In this document: piece after piece, positions 24,584 through 33,267 of the stretch
Position numbering within the stretch: the stretch's first letter is position 1
How the letters are laid out: every line of letters begins with the position of its first letter
NCBI RefSeq assembly: GCF_019396345.1
Contig: NZ_JAHKRM010000007.1
Location: forward strand, 269,535 to 333,534
From: Nonomuraea guangzhouensis
Lineage (GTDB): Bacteria > Actinomycetota > Actinomycetes > Streptosporangiales > Streptosporangiaceae
Direction: 5' to 3'
Length of the DNA: 64,000 nt
Program-made: the position numbers and the translations under genes
The notes under the pieces: generated by a model
What the model saw: only the letters and a program-made list of their open reading frames with translations
Database searches by the model: none
What the model was told of the DNA's origin: nothing

Positions 24584-27346
24584 TCAGCGTAGCTCCACAT
24601 AGGAGAACTGCGCGGGCAGGTCCCTCCGGCCCCGTACGTTGAGCTTGCGGTAGATCCGGGTCAGATGCTGCTCGACGGTGCTGACCGTGATGTAGATCTT
24701 CCGGGAGATCTCCCGGTTGGTGTAGCCCAGGGCCGCGAGGGAGGCCACGCGCTGCTCGGCGTCGCTCAGCAGGCCCATGCTCTCCGTGTCCTCCGTCTCC
24801 TGCTCGGCCGGATCGTCCTGGCGTACCGCCCAGCGCAGCGGCTCCGCCTGGCACTCGTCGGCCACCCGGTCGGCCCAGTAGCCGATCATCCGGGCTTTGT
24901 GGAGCTCGCCGATCTCGTTGAAGGCATGGGTCAGATCGACGAGCGCGTAGGCCATCTCCAGCCGGTCTCCGGCGCTCTGGAGCATGTCGACGGCCTCCCT
25001 GAGCAGCCCCGGCCGCTTCTTGAGGTCGCCGGTCGCGGCCAGCAGCCGGAGCGTGGCCCCTTTGGCCCTGAGCGAGTCGCCGCCGGGCAGGTCGTACGGC
25101 TCCTCGAGCAGGGTCCTGGCCTGGTTCGGCTGGCCCATCTGCATGAGCGCGGCGGCCGCTCCCTGGCGCCAGGGCACGAGTACGGGTGTGTCGAGGTTCC
25201 AGGAGCGCATGAGCCTCCCGCAGCTCAGGAAGTCGTTGAGCGCCGCGTGCGAAAGGCCCGTCGCCAGGTGGAAAGCGGCCCGTGCCTGGAGATAGTGCAA
25301 CCCGAACCGGCTCTGATAGGTCGCCGCGGGGATGGGATGCCTGAGCAGTTGGGTCGCGACGTCGAACTTCCCCATTTCGGTGTTGGTGCGGATCAAGGCG
25401 GCCAGCGGCAAGCCGATATGAATCCCCATACTCCGGCTCGGTAATACATCCAGTGCTATAGAGGCATATTTATGGGCAATCGTCAGATCCCCTTGACGAA
25501 TGGCTATGTGCGCTCGGAGGCCGGCCAGCACCGCTCGCCAGGTGGGGGAGCGTCGTTGTACCGCTTCTTCGAACAAGACATCACAGAGTGGGGCCGCTCG
25601 ATCCGCCTGATCGGAGTAGAGCAGTGTGAAAAGAGAGGATTCGATGGCTTCAAGATGCGCATCGTCCAGCGTGGTGGACTGGAGGACGCGTTCCGCGGTC
25701 GAGATCTTATGTTCGTCCTCCTCCGTTCTCAGAAAACCCGACAAAAGGGCGGCCCCTTGCAGCTGCCATACGCCGGCTGCCGGTTTGGCCGCGTCCATGG
25801 CAGCGCCCATAGAGGTGTCCGCCGCATCGAGCAGAAGTGGGGGAAAGGCGGAAGCCAGCCACTGATGGGTGACGCCGAGCCGGAAGAGCGTCTCTTTCTC
25901 GGCGGATTCGGCGGCCATGGCGTTGAGCCGTCGCAGCGCCTCCGCGGCCTCGTCAAGCCGCCCGTGCCACAGGAAGAACCTCAGCAGCATCCGGACGTCT
26001 TCGAACCCGAGGCGGCCCTCCCGCGCCACGGCCATGAGCGGGTCGAGGTGCTGGGCGGTGGCCGCGGGATTGACCAGCCACTCCGTCCGCGCGAGCGAGG
26101 CCCGCAGGGCCGCCCGCCGCGCGTCGTCCTGACACAGGTCGATCGCCAGTCTCAGGCACTGGATGGCGAAGTCGTGCTCGTCGTTGAGCAGCGTCTGGTC
26201 GGCGGCTTCCCGCAGCTCCGCCATCGCCCATGGCTCCAGGCCGTCGGCGGCGTGGATGAGGTGCTCGGCGACCGCGGTGCTGGCCGCTCCCTCCGTGTGG
26301 AGGAGCTGGGCGGCCCGCCGGTGCATGTCCTTGCGCTGCTCGGCGTCGAGGTCGTCGAGAACGGCCGACCGGGTTTCCGGGTGGCAGAAGCTCTCTCCGT
26401 CGACGATGCCGACGGCGGCGAGATGGTTGAGAGTTTGCTGAACGGTCGCTTGCGGAAGTTCCAGTAATTCGGCCAGCAGGTTCGGAAAGGCGAGATCGCC
26501 GAGCACGGCGAGGCCGCGAGCGGTGCGCAGCGAGGTCGGGTCGGTGCGATGCAGGAGGGCGCGCACCGAGCGGGAGAAAGCATCTCCGATGACCAGCGAA
26601 TTCGACTCGCCCGACTCGTGCAGGTAGTCCTCGACCAGTGCCTCGACGAGCAGAGGATTGCCGCCGCCGGCCGCATGGAAGTCCGGGCCGAGTTTTTCCG
26701 CCGTCTCCTGGTCCATGGATTTGCAGAGCATCCTGGTGACGCCCTCCTGGGAAAGCGTGCCCAGTCTCATGTGCTGGCAGTGCGGATGACGCATCAGGTC
26801 TATCTCGATAAGCGGATCCATCCCCTGTGGATTTTCGGCCGCCGTCACCACGACGAATACATTGGCATTGTTGAGCCGCTGCACGAAATTAAGCAGGAGT
26901 TGCCAGGACAATGCGTCCGAATATTCGACGTCGTCGACGGTGATGAGCACCGGCGAGCTGGTGGAGAGCTCCAGGACGATCGACCACAGCCCCTGAATGG
27001 TGTGCAGCCAATCGGGATTGTGCGGCGACTCGCCGATCGCCTTCGCGCTGAAGGCGGCCTCCTCGATCAGCCGGGCGGCCTCGGAGGCGTGCTCGATCGG
27101 CAGCGCCGCGCTGTGGAAGCTCTGGCTGGCCATCCCGAGCGGAAGGTTGCGGTCGGTCCGTGAGCAGGTGGCGCTCAACCAGGTGACGCCGGCGGCGGCG
27201 GCACGCTGGCTGAAGGTGTAGGCCAGTTCGGTCTTGCCGACCCCGGTGGGTCCCGTGATCACCATGACCCGGCCTTTGCCGTGAATGCAGTCCCTCAGCA
27301 GATCGTCCAGATCCGTGATTTCGTGGTCACGCTCGATGAGGGTCAT
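24584..27346 (-). CDS. LAL-type LuxR regulator, probable pathway activator
   Basis: A 920-residue large ATP-binding regulator: N-terminal AAA/NTPase domain with Walker A (GPTGVGKTE, about 32-40) and Walker B (VLITVDDVE), a long helical TPR-like middle, and a C-terminal LuxR helix-turn-helix (about 860-915, DAEQRVASLAALGYTNREISRKIYITVSTVEQHL). Two leucine codons are TTA (complements of 25442-25444 and 26465-26467), so its synthesis should depend on bldA. LAL proteins commonly activate macrolide-type PKS clusters. It may bind the TAGGGG-type motifs found upstream of several cluster operons and its own gene. Confidence 0.93.
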   Translation of the reverse strand: MTLIERDHEITDLDDLLRDCIHGKGRVMVITGPTGVGKTELAYTFSQRAAAAGVTWLSATCSRTDRNLPLGMASQSFHSAALPIEHASEAARLIEEAAFSAKAIGESPHNPDWLHTIQGLWSIVLELSTSSPVLITVDDVEYSDALSWQLLLNFVQRLNNANVFVVVTAAENPQGMDPLIEIDLMRHPHCQHMRLGTLSQEGVTRMLCKSMDQETAEKLGPDFHAAGGGNPLLVEALVEDYLHESGESNSLVIGDAFSRSVRALLHRTDPTSLRTARGLAVLGDLAFPNLLAELLELPQATVQQTLNHLAAVGIVDGESFCHPETRSAVLDDLDAEQRKDMHRRAAQLLHTEGAASTAVAEHLIHAADGLEPWAMAELREAADQTLLNDEHDFAIQCLRLAIDLCQDDARRAALRASLARTEWLVNPAATAQHLDPLMAVAREGRLGFEDVRMLLRFFLWHGRLDEAAEALRRLNAMAAESAEKETLFRLGVTHQWLASAFPPLLLDAADTSMGAAMDAAKPAAGVWQLQGAALLSGFLRTEEDEHKISTAERVLQSTTLDDAHLEAIESSLFTLLYSDQADRAAPLCDVLFEEAVQRRSPTWRAVLAGLRAHIAIRQGDLTIAHKYASIALDVLPSRSMGIHIGLPLAALIRTNTEMGKFDVATQLLRHPIPAATYQSRFGLHYLQARAAFHLATGLSHAALNDFLSCGRLMRSWNLDTPVLVPWRQGAAAALMQMGQPNQARTLLEEPYDLPGGDSLRAKGATLRLLAATGDLKKRPGLLREAVDMLQSAGDRLEMAYALVDLTHAFNEIGELHKARMIGYWADRVADECQAEPLRWAVRQDDPAEQETEDTESMGLLSDAEQRVASLAALGYTNREISRKIYITVSTVEQHLTRIYRKLNVRGRRDLPAQFSYVELR

Positions 27347-27770
27347 CGTCTTTCTGGTTCGCCCCCTTACGCCAGTACGAAGGGTCGTGCCCCCTGTCTA
27401 ATCATTCTCCTACTGACGCCACGCCACGTGTCAATACATTCGGACAACACTCAGGAGTGTTCGCGGATTTCATCACGGTTCCGCTGTTTCATCACTTCGT
27501 CACGGATGCGCTCGCGGTATCGCAAACCCCCCTTAGTGCCCCTTACCCGACGGGCAAAACCTAGGGGTGCCCCAGCCTGCGCGCCCGCACTGAATGAGTT
27601 ATTCTCCTGTTCACTGTAAAGATAGCGGGGCGGAATGTGCGTGGTGACTCGCGGCGGGTAAGAGATTTCACGAGCCGGGCTCGGTCAAAGTGAATCAAGA
27701 GTTGCCGCCGATATAGCCCACAGCTTTTCTTGGTTTAATCCGGCCCGAAACGAGTGAGAAAGGGATTGCC
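27347..27770. promoter_or_regulatory. 424-bp gene-free divergent regulatory region with AAGGGG/TAGGGG motifs
   Basis: This gap between the LAL regulator and the thioesterase has no credible gene and is less GC-rich than its surroundings. On the minus strand AAGGGG-type motifs lie at 27527-27535 and 27539-27545 (seen on the plus strand as CCCCCCTTA and CCCCTTA, ten bases apart), with another CCCCCTTA at 27362-27369. On the plus strand TAGGGG lies at 27562-27567. Each orientation matches a downstream gene: the regulator to the left, the thioesterase to the right. This suggests autoregulation by a pathway regulator. Confidence 0.5.
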
Positions 27771-28547
27771 GTGAGTGACGTGGTAAACACCGATGAGACC
27801 TGGATCCGGCGTTACCATCCTTCGCCCGAGGCGTCGTCCGTGCTCGTCTGCCTGCCGCACGCCGGCGGCGCGGCCAGCTTCTATTTCCCGGTCTCGAAGA
27901 TGATGCCGCCGTCGGTGGAGGTCCTGGCGATCCAGCTGCCCGGCAGGCAGGACAGGCGCGGTGAGCCCGGCGTCGAGAGCATCGGGGAGCTGGCCGATCG
28001 CATCGTGGCGACGCTCCGGCCGTGGACCGGTCTGCCCGTGGCTCTGTTCGGTCACAGCATGGGCGCGACCGTCGCCTTCGAGGTGGCCCGCAGGCTCGAC
28101 CGGAGTGGCACGGCCCCGCTGGGGCTGTTCGCGTCGGGGCGGCCCGCGCCATCGGCGCTCCGCCCGGCCGGCGCACAGCGGCGGTCGGACGAGTGGCTGC
28201 TGGCCGAGGTACGCAAGCTAGGTGGCACCCACGCGCAGGTGCTGGGCGACGACGAGTTCGTCCGCGCGATCCTGCCCGCGCTGAGGAGCGACTACCGGGC
28301 GCTGGACACCTATCGCTACCTGCCCGGGCCGAGACTGTCCTGTCCCATCCTCGCTCTCAGAGGCGAGGAGGATCCCAAGGTCAGCCTCGAGGAGGCCCGG
28401 GCATGGGGCGACCACACCGCGGCGGGATTCGAGCTGCGTACCTTCCCCGGTGATCACTTCTATCTCGTGGAGCACGCGGCGGAGGTCATCGCCCTCGTCG
28501 TCGACCGGATGCGCGGGGCGCTGGAAGCCTTCGATCAGCGGGTTTAG
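27771..28547 (+). CDS. Type II (editing) thioesterase
   Basis: A 258-residue alpha/beta-hydrolase of the RifR/TEII type that removes stalled or wrong acyl groups from PKS carrier proteins. The catalytic triad is visible as S96 (GHSMGA), D201 (GEEDPK) and H229 (PGDHFYL), with CLPHAGG at the oxyanion side. The GTG start at 27771 follows GAGAAAGGGA. Its TAG stop overlaps, tail to tail, the TAA stop of the convergent dehydrogenase gene, leaving no room for a terminator. Confidence 0.94.
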   Translation: MSDVVNTDETWIRRYHPSPEASSVLVCLPHAGGAASFYFPVSKMMPPSVEVLAIQLPGRQDRRGEPGVESIGELADRIVATLRPWTGLPVALFGHSMGATVAFEVARRLDRSGTAPLGLFASGRPAPSALRPAGAQRRSDEWLLAEVRKLGGTHAQVLGDDEFVRAILPALRSDYRALDTYRYLPGPRLSCPILALRGEEDPKVSLEEARAWGDHTAAGFELRTFPGDHFYLVEHAAEVIALVVDRMRGALEAFDQRV

Positions 28548-29404
28548 GAATAGTCGTAGAACCCGCGGCCGGACTTCCTGCCCAGCAGACCGCCCTCCAC
28601 CATGCGCAACAGGACCGGTGGCGGTGAGTAGCTCGGCTCCTTGAACTCGCCGTACAACGCGTCGGCGATGGAGGCCACCGTGTCGAGCCCGATCAGGTCG
28701 GCCAGGCTCAGCGGGCCCATGGGATGGGAGCAGCCCAGCACCATGCCGCGGTCGACGACCTCCGCGGTGGCGAACCCGGACTCCACCATTCTCATGGCCG
28801 CCAGGAGATAGGGGATCAGCAGGGCGTTCACCACGAACCCCGCGCGGTCGGCCGAGTGGATCACCTGTTTGCCGAGTGTCGCGGTGACGAACAGCTCGGT
28901 CTGGAGCTTCGTCTGATCCGTCGTCAGCAGCGAGCCGGTCAGCTCCACCAGCGCGAGCACGGGCACGGGGTTGAAGAAGTGGACGCCGATGACCTGGCCG
29001 GGCCGGCCGGTCGCGCGCGCGAGCCTGATGATCGGAATGGACGACGTGTTGGACGCCAGGATGGCGTCGGGGAGTTCCACGATCTTGTCCAGCGCGCCGA
29101 ACACGTCGAGCTTGGTCGACTCCTCCTCGGGGACGGCCTCGAAGACGAGCTGCCGGTCGCCGAGATCATTGAGGTCCGCGGTGAAGACGACGCGTCCCAC
29201 CGCCGCGTCCCGCTCCTCCTCGGTGATCGTCCCTTTGCGCAGGCCGCGGTCGAGTGATCTGAGCAGGCGCCGCCGTCCACGGGACACGGACGCCTCCGTG
29301 GAGACCACGACCCGTACGTCGAGGCCCGCGCGGGCGCACACGTCGGCGAGGCCGGAGCCCATCACCCCGCAGCCCACGATGCCGATACTGGTGAACTGGG
29401 TCAT
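28544..29404 (-). CDS. 3-hydroxyacyl-CoA (3-hydroxybutyryl-CoA type) dehydrogenase
   Basis: A 286-residue NAD(P)-dependent dehydrogenase of the PaaH/Hbd family. The N-terminal Rossmann motif is GIVGCGVMGSGLADVCARAG; the catalytic region holds ASNTSSIPI and VIGVHFFNPVPVLALVEL, and the C-terminal domain holds GFVVNALLIPYL and GCSHPMGPLSLADLIGLD. The ATG at 29404 follows GGAGG and overlaps the KAS III stop by four bases. It is the last gene of the carboxylase/CCR/KAS III operon and would reduce a 3-ketoacyl-CoA on the way to a 2-enoyl-CoA for the reductive carboxylase. No enoyl-CoA hydratase is seen nearby, so that step must come from elsewhere. Confidence 0.9.
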   Translation of the reverse strand: MTQFTSIGIVGCGVMGSGLADVCARAGLDVRVVVSTEASVSRGRRRLLRSLDRGLRKGTITEEERDAAVGRVVFTADLNDLGDRQLVFEAVPEEESTKLDVFGALDKIVELPDAILASNTSSIPIIRLARATGRPGQVIGVHFFNPVPVLALVELTGSLLTTDQTKLQTELFVTATLGKQVIHSADRAGFVVNALLIPYLLAAMRMVESGFATAEVVDRGMVLGCSHPMGPLSLADLIGLDTVASIADALYGEFKEPSYSPPPVLLRMVEGGLLGRKSGRGFYDYS

Positions 29405-30414
29405 CTCGCCTCCTGTGGCGCTCTGGCCGTCCAGCGGAGCAGGCAGGCGCCGACCGACATGCCGCCGCCGAACCCGGCGAGCAAGATGAGATCGTCCTGT
29501 TTGAGGATGCCTGACCGATTGGCTACGTCGAGCGCCACGGCCACCGAGGCGCTGCCCAGGTTGCCGTACCGCTCGACTATGCGGGGGGTGTGCGTGCCGG
29601 TGAGGCCGCAGCGCTCGACCAGCTCCGTCATCAGGCGGCCGTTCGCCTGGTGAGGGAAGAACGCGTCGATCTCGTCCAGCCCGAACCCGGTGCGGTCCAC
29701 CAGGCTCTTCATCGCGGGCGGCACGTGCTCCAGCACGAACTCCGTGACGCCGCGGCCGTCCATTCTGAAGTAGTGCTCGCCGTCCGCGACGGTCGTGTGG
29801 GACGCCGGCTGCCGGCTGCCGCCCGCTTTGATGCCGATGAGCCCGTGGGCGGCGCCGTGACTGGACAGCTCGAAGTCGATGAACCCCGACGGCTTGGGCA
29901 CCGCGCCGACGATGGCGACGCCGGACCCGTCCCCGAACAGGACGGAGGTGCGGCGGTCCGCGAAGTCGAGCTGCCTGGAGTACAGGTCGGCGCCGACGAC
30001 CAGGGCGTAGGTGTCCGGGCGGAGCGCGATGAGGCTGTCGGCGATGGCGAGGCCGTACACGAATCCGCTGCAGACGACGTTGATGTCGAAACAGGCGGCG
30101 GTGTGCGCGCCCAGCGCGTCCTGCACGAGGTAGGACGTGGGCGGCTGGGGGGAGTCGCCGGTGGACGTCGCCACGATGATGTAGCCGATCCGGCCGACGT
30201 CGATGTCGCTCCGCCGCAACGCGTCCAGACAGGCCTGTACGGCGAGGTCCGAGGTCGCCTCGTGCGGCGCGGCGCGACGGCGGGACTCGATCTGCGTCTT
30301 GCGGAGGATCCACTCCGCGTCGACGCCCACCTGGCGCGCCAGGTCCTCGTTGGCGATCTCTTCCGCAGGGAGATAGGAACCGGTCGCCAGGATCCCGGTT
30401 GAGTGTGCGGCCAC
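29401..30414 (-). CDS. Beta-ketoacyl synthase III (FabH-like), extender-unit supply
   Basis: A 337-residue thiolase-fold condensing enzyme. The catalytic triad is complete: C115 (VVCSGFVYGL), H255 (FFPHQANGR) and N285 (ERYGNLGSAS). It starts at a GTG (30414), 31 bases after the CCR gene, and overlaps the dehydrogenase. In such operons KAS III homologues make a 3-ketoacyl thioester from an acyl-CoA and malonyl-CoA or malonyl-ACP; here it probably builds the chain that becomes the alkyl branch of a malonyl-CoA extender. A role in fatty-acid initiation is less likely given the operon. Confidence 0.9.
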   Translation of the reverse strand: MAAHSTGILATGSYLPAEEIANEDLARQVGVDAEWILRKTQIESRRRAAPHEATSDLAVQACLDALRRSDIDVGRIGYIIVATSTGDSPQPPTSYLVQDALGAHTAACFDINVVCSGFVYGLAIADSLIALRPDTYALVVGADLYSRQLDFADRRTSVLFGDGSGVAIVGAVPKPSGFIDFELSSHGAAHGLIGIKAGGSRQPASHTTVADGEHYFRMDGRGVTEFVLEHVPPAMKSLVDRTGFGLDEIDAFFPHQANGRLMTELVERCGLTGTHTPRIVERYGNLGSASVAVALDVANRSGILKQDDLILLAGFGGGMSVGACLLRWTARAPQEAR

Positions 30415-30445
30415 TGTCAGATCCGCCTTTTCTTGCCAGCCATGC

Positions 30446-31810
30446 CTATGCCGGCGTCGAGGGGGTGGGGGTGGCGTCCACCGGGCCGCGCAGCGGGTTG
30501 AGGCGGTCCGCGCCGAGCTCGGCGCGCCGCGCGGGGTCGGTGACGCCCATTCCGGGCTCGGGCGCCATGCAGAGCACGCCGACCTTGCCGATGTGTGCGT
30601 TGGTCTGCACCAGCCGGGTGGCCTCCGCGACCTCGTCCAGCGGGTAGACGGTGGACAGGGTCGGCACCACCTGCCCGAGGTCGAACAGCCGCACGCACTC
30701 CCGCACCTCCTGCAGGTTCGCCCCGTGGCTGCCGATGATGCGCTTGAGGTGCATCCAGAGGTAGCGGTTGTCGTAGTAGTGCTGGTAGCCGGTGCTGGAG
30801 CCGCAGGTGACGACCGCGCCGCCGCGACGGGCCACGAACACCGAGATGCCGAACGTCGCCTTGCCCACGTAGTCCATGACGATGTGCGGATCCTCGCCGA
30901 CCGCCGTGCGGACGGCCTTGCCCAGCCGCTTGCCCAGCGTGATCGTCTGCTCGGGGGTGATCTCGACGTCGTCGGTCATCCCTATCTCGTTGCGGTTGAT
31001 GACGACGTCACAGCCGAGACTTCTCAGGACCTCGGCCTTCGACTCCGAGCCGACGACTCCCACGGGTATGCCGCCGCCGTTCTTGACCATCTGCACGGCG
31101 TACGCGCCGAGGCCGCCGGCCGCGCCCCAGATGAGGACGACGTCGCCCTGCTTCATGCGGGCGCCCCGGGGGCTGACCAGCATGCGGTAGACCGTGCCGG
31201 CGCACAGCGTGACGCAGGCGGCCTCCTCCCAGCTCAGATGGGCCGGCTTGGCCGCGAGCTGGCTGGCCCGGGCCAGGGTGTAGTGCGCCAGGCCGCCGAA
31301 GTTGGTCTCGAAGCCCCAGACCCGCTGCTCGGCGCCGAGCATGCCGTCGTCGTGCGTGGCCGGTTCCTGGTCGTCGGCCTGGATCGGGCTGATCACGACG
31401 TGGTCGCCGACGCGCCAGCGTCGTACGCCCGCGCCGACCGCGACCACGACCCCGGCCCCGTCGGAGCCCAGCACGTGGAAGGGCTGGTCGTGGCGGGCCG
31501 CGAACGCGCTCGTCCGGCCGAACCGCTTGAGGAAGCCGAACGTCGGCAACGGCTCGAACGTCGCCGACCAGACGGTGTTGTAGTTGATCGAGCTGGCCAT
31601 GACCGCCACCACGACCTCGTCCGGCGCGAGTTCGGGCATGGGCACCATGCCGACGCGCAGCGACTTGCGGACGTCCTTGTCGTCCATGCCGGTGAACATC
31701 TCGGTGTCCTCCACCCGGAGGTAGGAGGCCGGATACTCCTTGGGCAGCGGGATCTTCGTCAGCTCGCCGGGCGTGGCTCCGCCCAGCAAGGCGTCGGCCA
31801 TGGGATCCAT
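30446..31810 (-). CDS. ccrA: Crotonyl-CoA carboxylase/reductase (alkylmalonyl-CoA synthase)
   Basis: A 454-residue medium-chain dehydrogenase that reduces a 2-enoyl-CoA with NADPH and CO2 to a 2-alkylmalonyl-CoA. The ATG at 31810 follows AAGGAGTGAC. CCR signatures include SSINYNTVWSA, HVLGSDGAGVV, VWGFETNFGGLAHY (carboxylation-site F/E), WGAAGGLGAYAVQ (NADPH) and the GYQHYYDNRYLWMHLKRIIGS region with the CO2-binding histidine. The residue after IIGSH is G363, where ethylmalonyl-forming enzymes usually have Phe. From memory this matches the pocket-widening Gly of CinF-type enzymes, suggesting a longer chain than crotonyl. It is second in the extender operon and probably supplies module 1. Confidence 0.94.
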   Translation of the reverse strand: MDPMADALLGGATPGELTKIPLPKEYPASYLRVEDTEMFTGMDDKDVRKSLRVGMVPMPELAPDEVVVAVMASSINYNTVWSATFEPLPTFGFLKRFGRTSAFAARHDQPFHVLGSDGAGVVVAVGAGVRRWRVGDHVVISPIQADDQEPATHDDGMLGAEQRVWGFETNFGGLAHYTLARASQLAAKPAHLSWEEAACVTLCAGTVYRMLVSPRGARMKQGDVVLIWGAAGGLGAYAVQMVKNGGGIPVGVVGSESKAEVLRSLGCDVVINRNEIGMTDDVEITPEQTITLGKRLGKAVRTAVGEDPHIVMDYVGKATFGISVFVARRGGAVVTCGSSTGYQHYYDNRYLWMHLKRIIGSHGANLQEVRECVRLFDLGQVVPTLSTVYPLDEVAEATRLVQTNAHIGKVGVLCMAPEPGMGVTDPARRAELGADRLNPLRGPVDATPTPSTPA

Positions 31811-31833
31811 GTCACTCCTTAGTCTTGAGCCGA

Positions 31834-33267
31834 TCACAGCGGGATGTTCCCGTGACGGCCACGTGTCGCCGACGCGGTGGCGAGCGCGGTGGCGAGCGCC
31901 ATGGCGAGCTTGGGCCGGGTCTGCGCGGGGTCGATCACTTCGTCGACGACGCCCAGGGCCACGGCGCGGGCGACGCCTCCTGCCACGCGGGTGTGCTCGG
32001 CGACGAGTTGCCGCCGCAGTTCGGCGCGCTCGTCGTCGTGCGCGGCGGCGAGCCGCTTGCGGTGCAGGATGCCCACCGCCGCGTCCGCGCTCATCACCGC
32101 GATCTTCGCCTCCGGCCAGGCGAACACCGCGGACGCGCCGAGCGAGCGGGAGTTCATGGCGATGTACGCCCCGCCGTACGACTGGCGCGTGACCAGCGTG
32201 ACCCGGGGGACCGCCGCCTCGGCGAAGGCGTGCAGCAACTTGGCGCCCCGCCGGACCACGCCACCCCATTCCTGGGTGACACCGGGCAGGTAGCCGGGAA
32301 CGTCGACGATCACGATCAGCGGAATGCCGAACGCATTGCACATCCGGACGAATCGCGAGGCCTTCTCGGCGCTCAGCGAGTCGAGGCAGCCGCCCATGCG
32401 CAGCGGGTTGTTGGCGATCACGCCGACGCTCCCGCCGCCCAGGCGGCCGAGGCCGACGACGATGTTGGGGGCCCAGCGCGGCTGTAATTCCACGAAGGGG
32501 GTGCCGTCGTCGACGATCTCGCGGACCAGCGGGCGCACGTCGTAGGCCCGCCGCGCCCGCTCCGGCAGCAGCGATCGCAGGTCCGTTCCGCCCAGCGCGA
32601 CCCGGGGTTCGACGCGGGCGCGGTGGGCCAGCAGCAGGGTCACCCGCCGGGCGGACTCGTACGCTTCGCTCTCGGAGTCGACCACGATGTGCGCCACGCC
32701 CGACTTGCGGCTGTGCGTCTCGGCTCCGCCCAGCGACTCCATGTCGATCCGCTCACCGGTGACGGACCGCACGACGTCGGGGCCGGTCACGAACATCCGG
32801 CCGGCCTTGGCCATGATCACCACATCGGTGAGCGCCGGACCGTAGGCGGCGGCTCCCGCGGCGGGGCCGAGGATGACCGAGATCTGCGGCACCCGCCCGG
32901 AGGCGCGGGTCATCGCGGCGAACATCCGTCCGACGCCGTCCATCGACTCGACGCCGTCCGCCAGCCGGGCGCCGCCGGAATGCCACAGGCCGATCACCGG
33001 GCAGCCTTCGCGCACCGCCGTGTCGATGGCGGACACGATCTTCTCGCAGCCCGAGGCACCGAGCGCGCCGCCCATGATGGCCGGGTCGGTGCAGAAGGTG
33101 ACCACCTGATGGCCCGCGATGCGGCCCATGACCGCGGACACGCCGCTGGCGTCGGCATCGTGCAGCGGCGTCACCGAGTCGGCGTCGAGCAGCCGGGCCA
33201 GCCGTACGGCCGGCGCGCGCTGGTCGAGCGGGAAGTGTTCCTGGGTGATCGGCGGGGTGGCGGTCAA
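31834..33267 (-). CDS. Acyl-CoA carboxylase beta (carboxyltransferase) subunit
   Basis: A 477-residue carboxyltransferase of the PccB/AccD type, about 40-50 residues shorter than typical, apparently at the N-terminus. The read start is a TTG at 33267 without a strong ribosome site. Two crotonase-like halves are seen: GGALGASGCEKIV with IGLWHSGGARLADGVESM, and IPLIVIVDVPGYLPGVTQEW with QSYGGAYIAMNSRSLGA. The residue after GGAY is Ile; from memory, Asp here marks propionyl-CoA-specific PccB, and Ile goes with broader acyl choice. It leads the CCR/KAS III/dehydrogenase operon. The biotin-carrying alpha subunit is not in the window. Confidence 0.9.
   Translation of the reverse strand: MTATPPITQEHFPLDQRAPAVRLARLLDADSVTPLHDADASGVSAVMGRIAGHQVVTFCTDPAIMGGALGASGCEKIVSAIDTAVREGCPVIGLWHSGGARLADGVESMDGVGRMFAAMTRASGRVPQISVILGPAAGAAAYGPALTDVVIMAKAGRMFVTGPDVVRSVTGERIDMESLGGAETHSRKSGVAHIVVDSESEAYESARRVTLLLAHRARVEPRVALGGTDLRSLLPERARRAYDVRPLVREIVDDGTPFVELQPRWAPNIVVGLGRLGGGSVGVIANNPLRMGGCLDSLSAEKASRFVRMCNAFGIPLIVIVDVPGYLPGVTQEWGGVVRRGAKLLHAFAEAAVPRVTLVTRQSYGGAYIAMNSRSLGASAVFAWPEAKIAVMSADAAVGILHRKRLAAAHDDERAELRRQLVAEHTRVAGGVARAVALGVVDEVIDPAQTRPKLAMALATALATASATRGRHGNIPL

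Noticed and set aside
27771..28547. Thioesterase as the macrolactam-forming enzyme
   Set aside because: It is a stand-alone type II editing thioesterase; ring closure is normally done by a thioesterase domain at the end of the last PKS protein, which is beyond the window.
29405..30313. Apparent N-terminal extension of the 3-hydroxyacyl-CoA dehydrogenase giving a 589-residue fusion
   Set aside because: The extra part is an alternative frame of the KAS III gene; the dehydrogenase starts at the ATG 29404 behind GGAGG and the KAS III frame has its full catalytic triad.
29401..30414. KAS III as the PKS starter-loading enzyme
   Set aside because: It is co-transcribed with CCR, carboxylase and dehydrogenase genes, and the PKS has its own amino-acid starter cassette and loading ACP.
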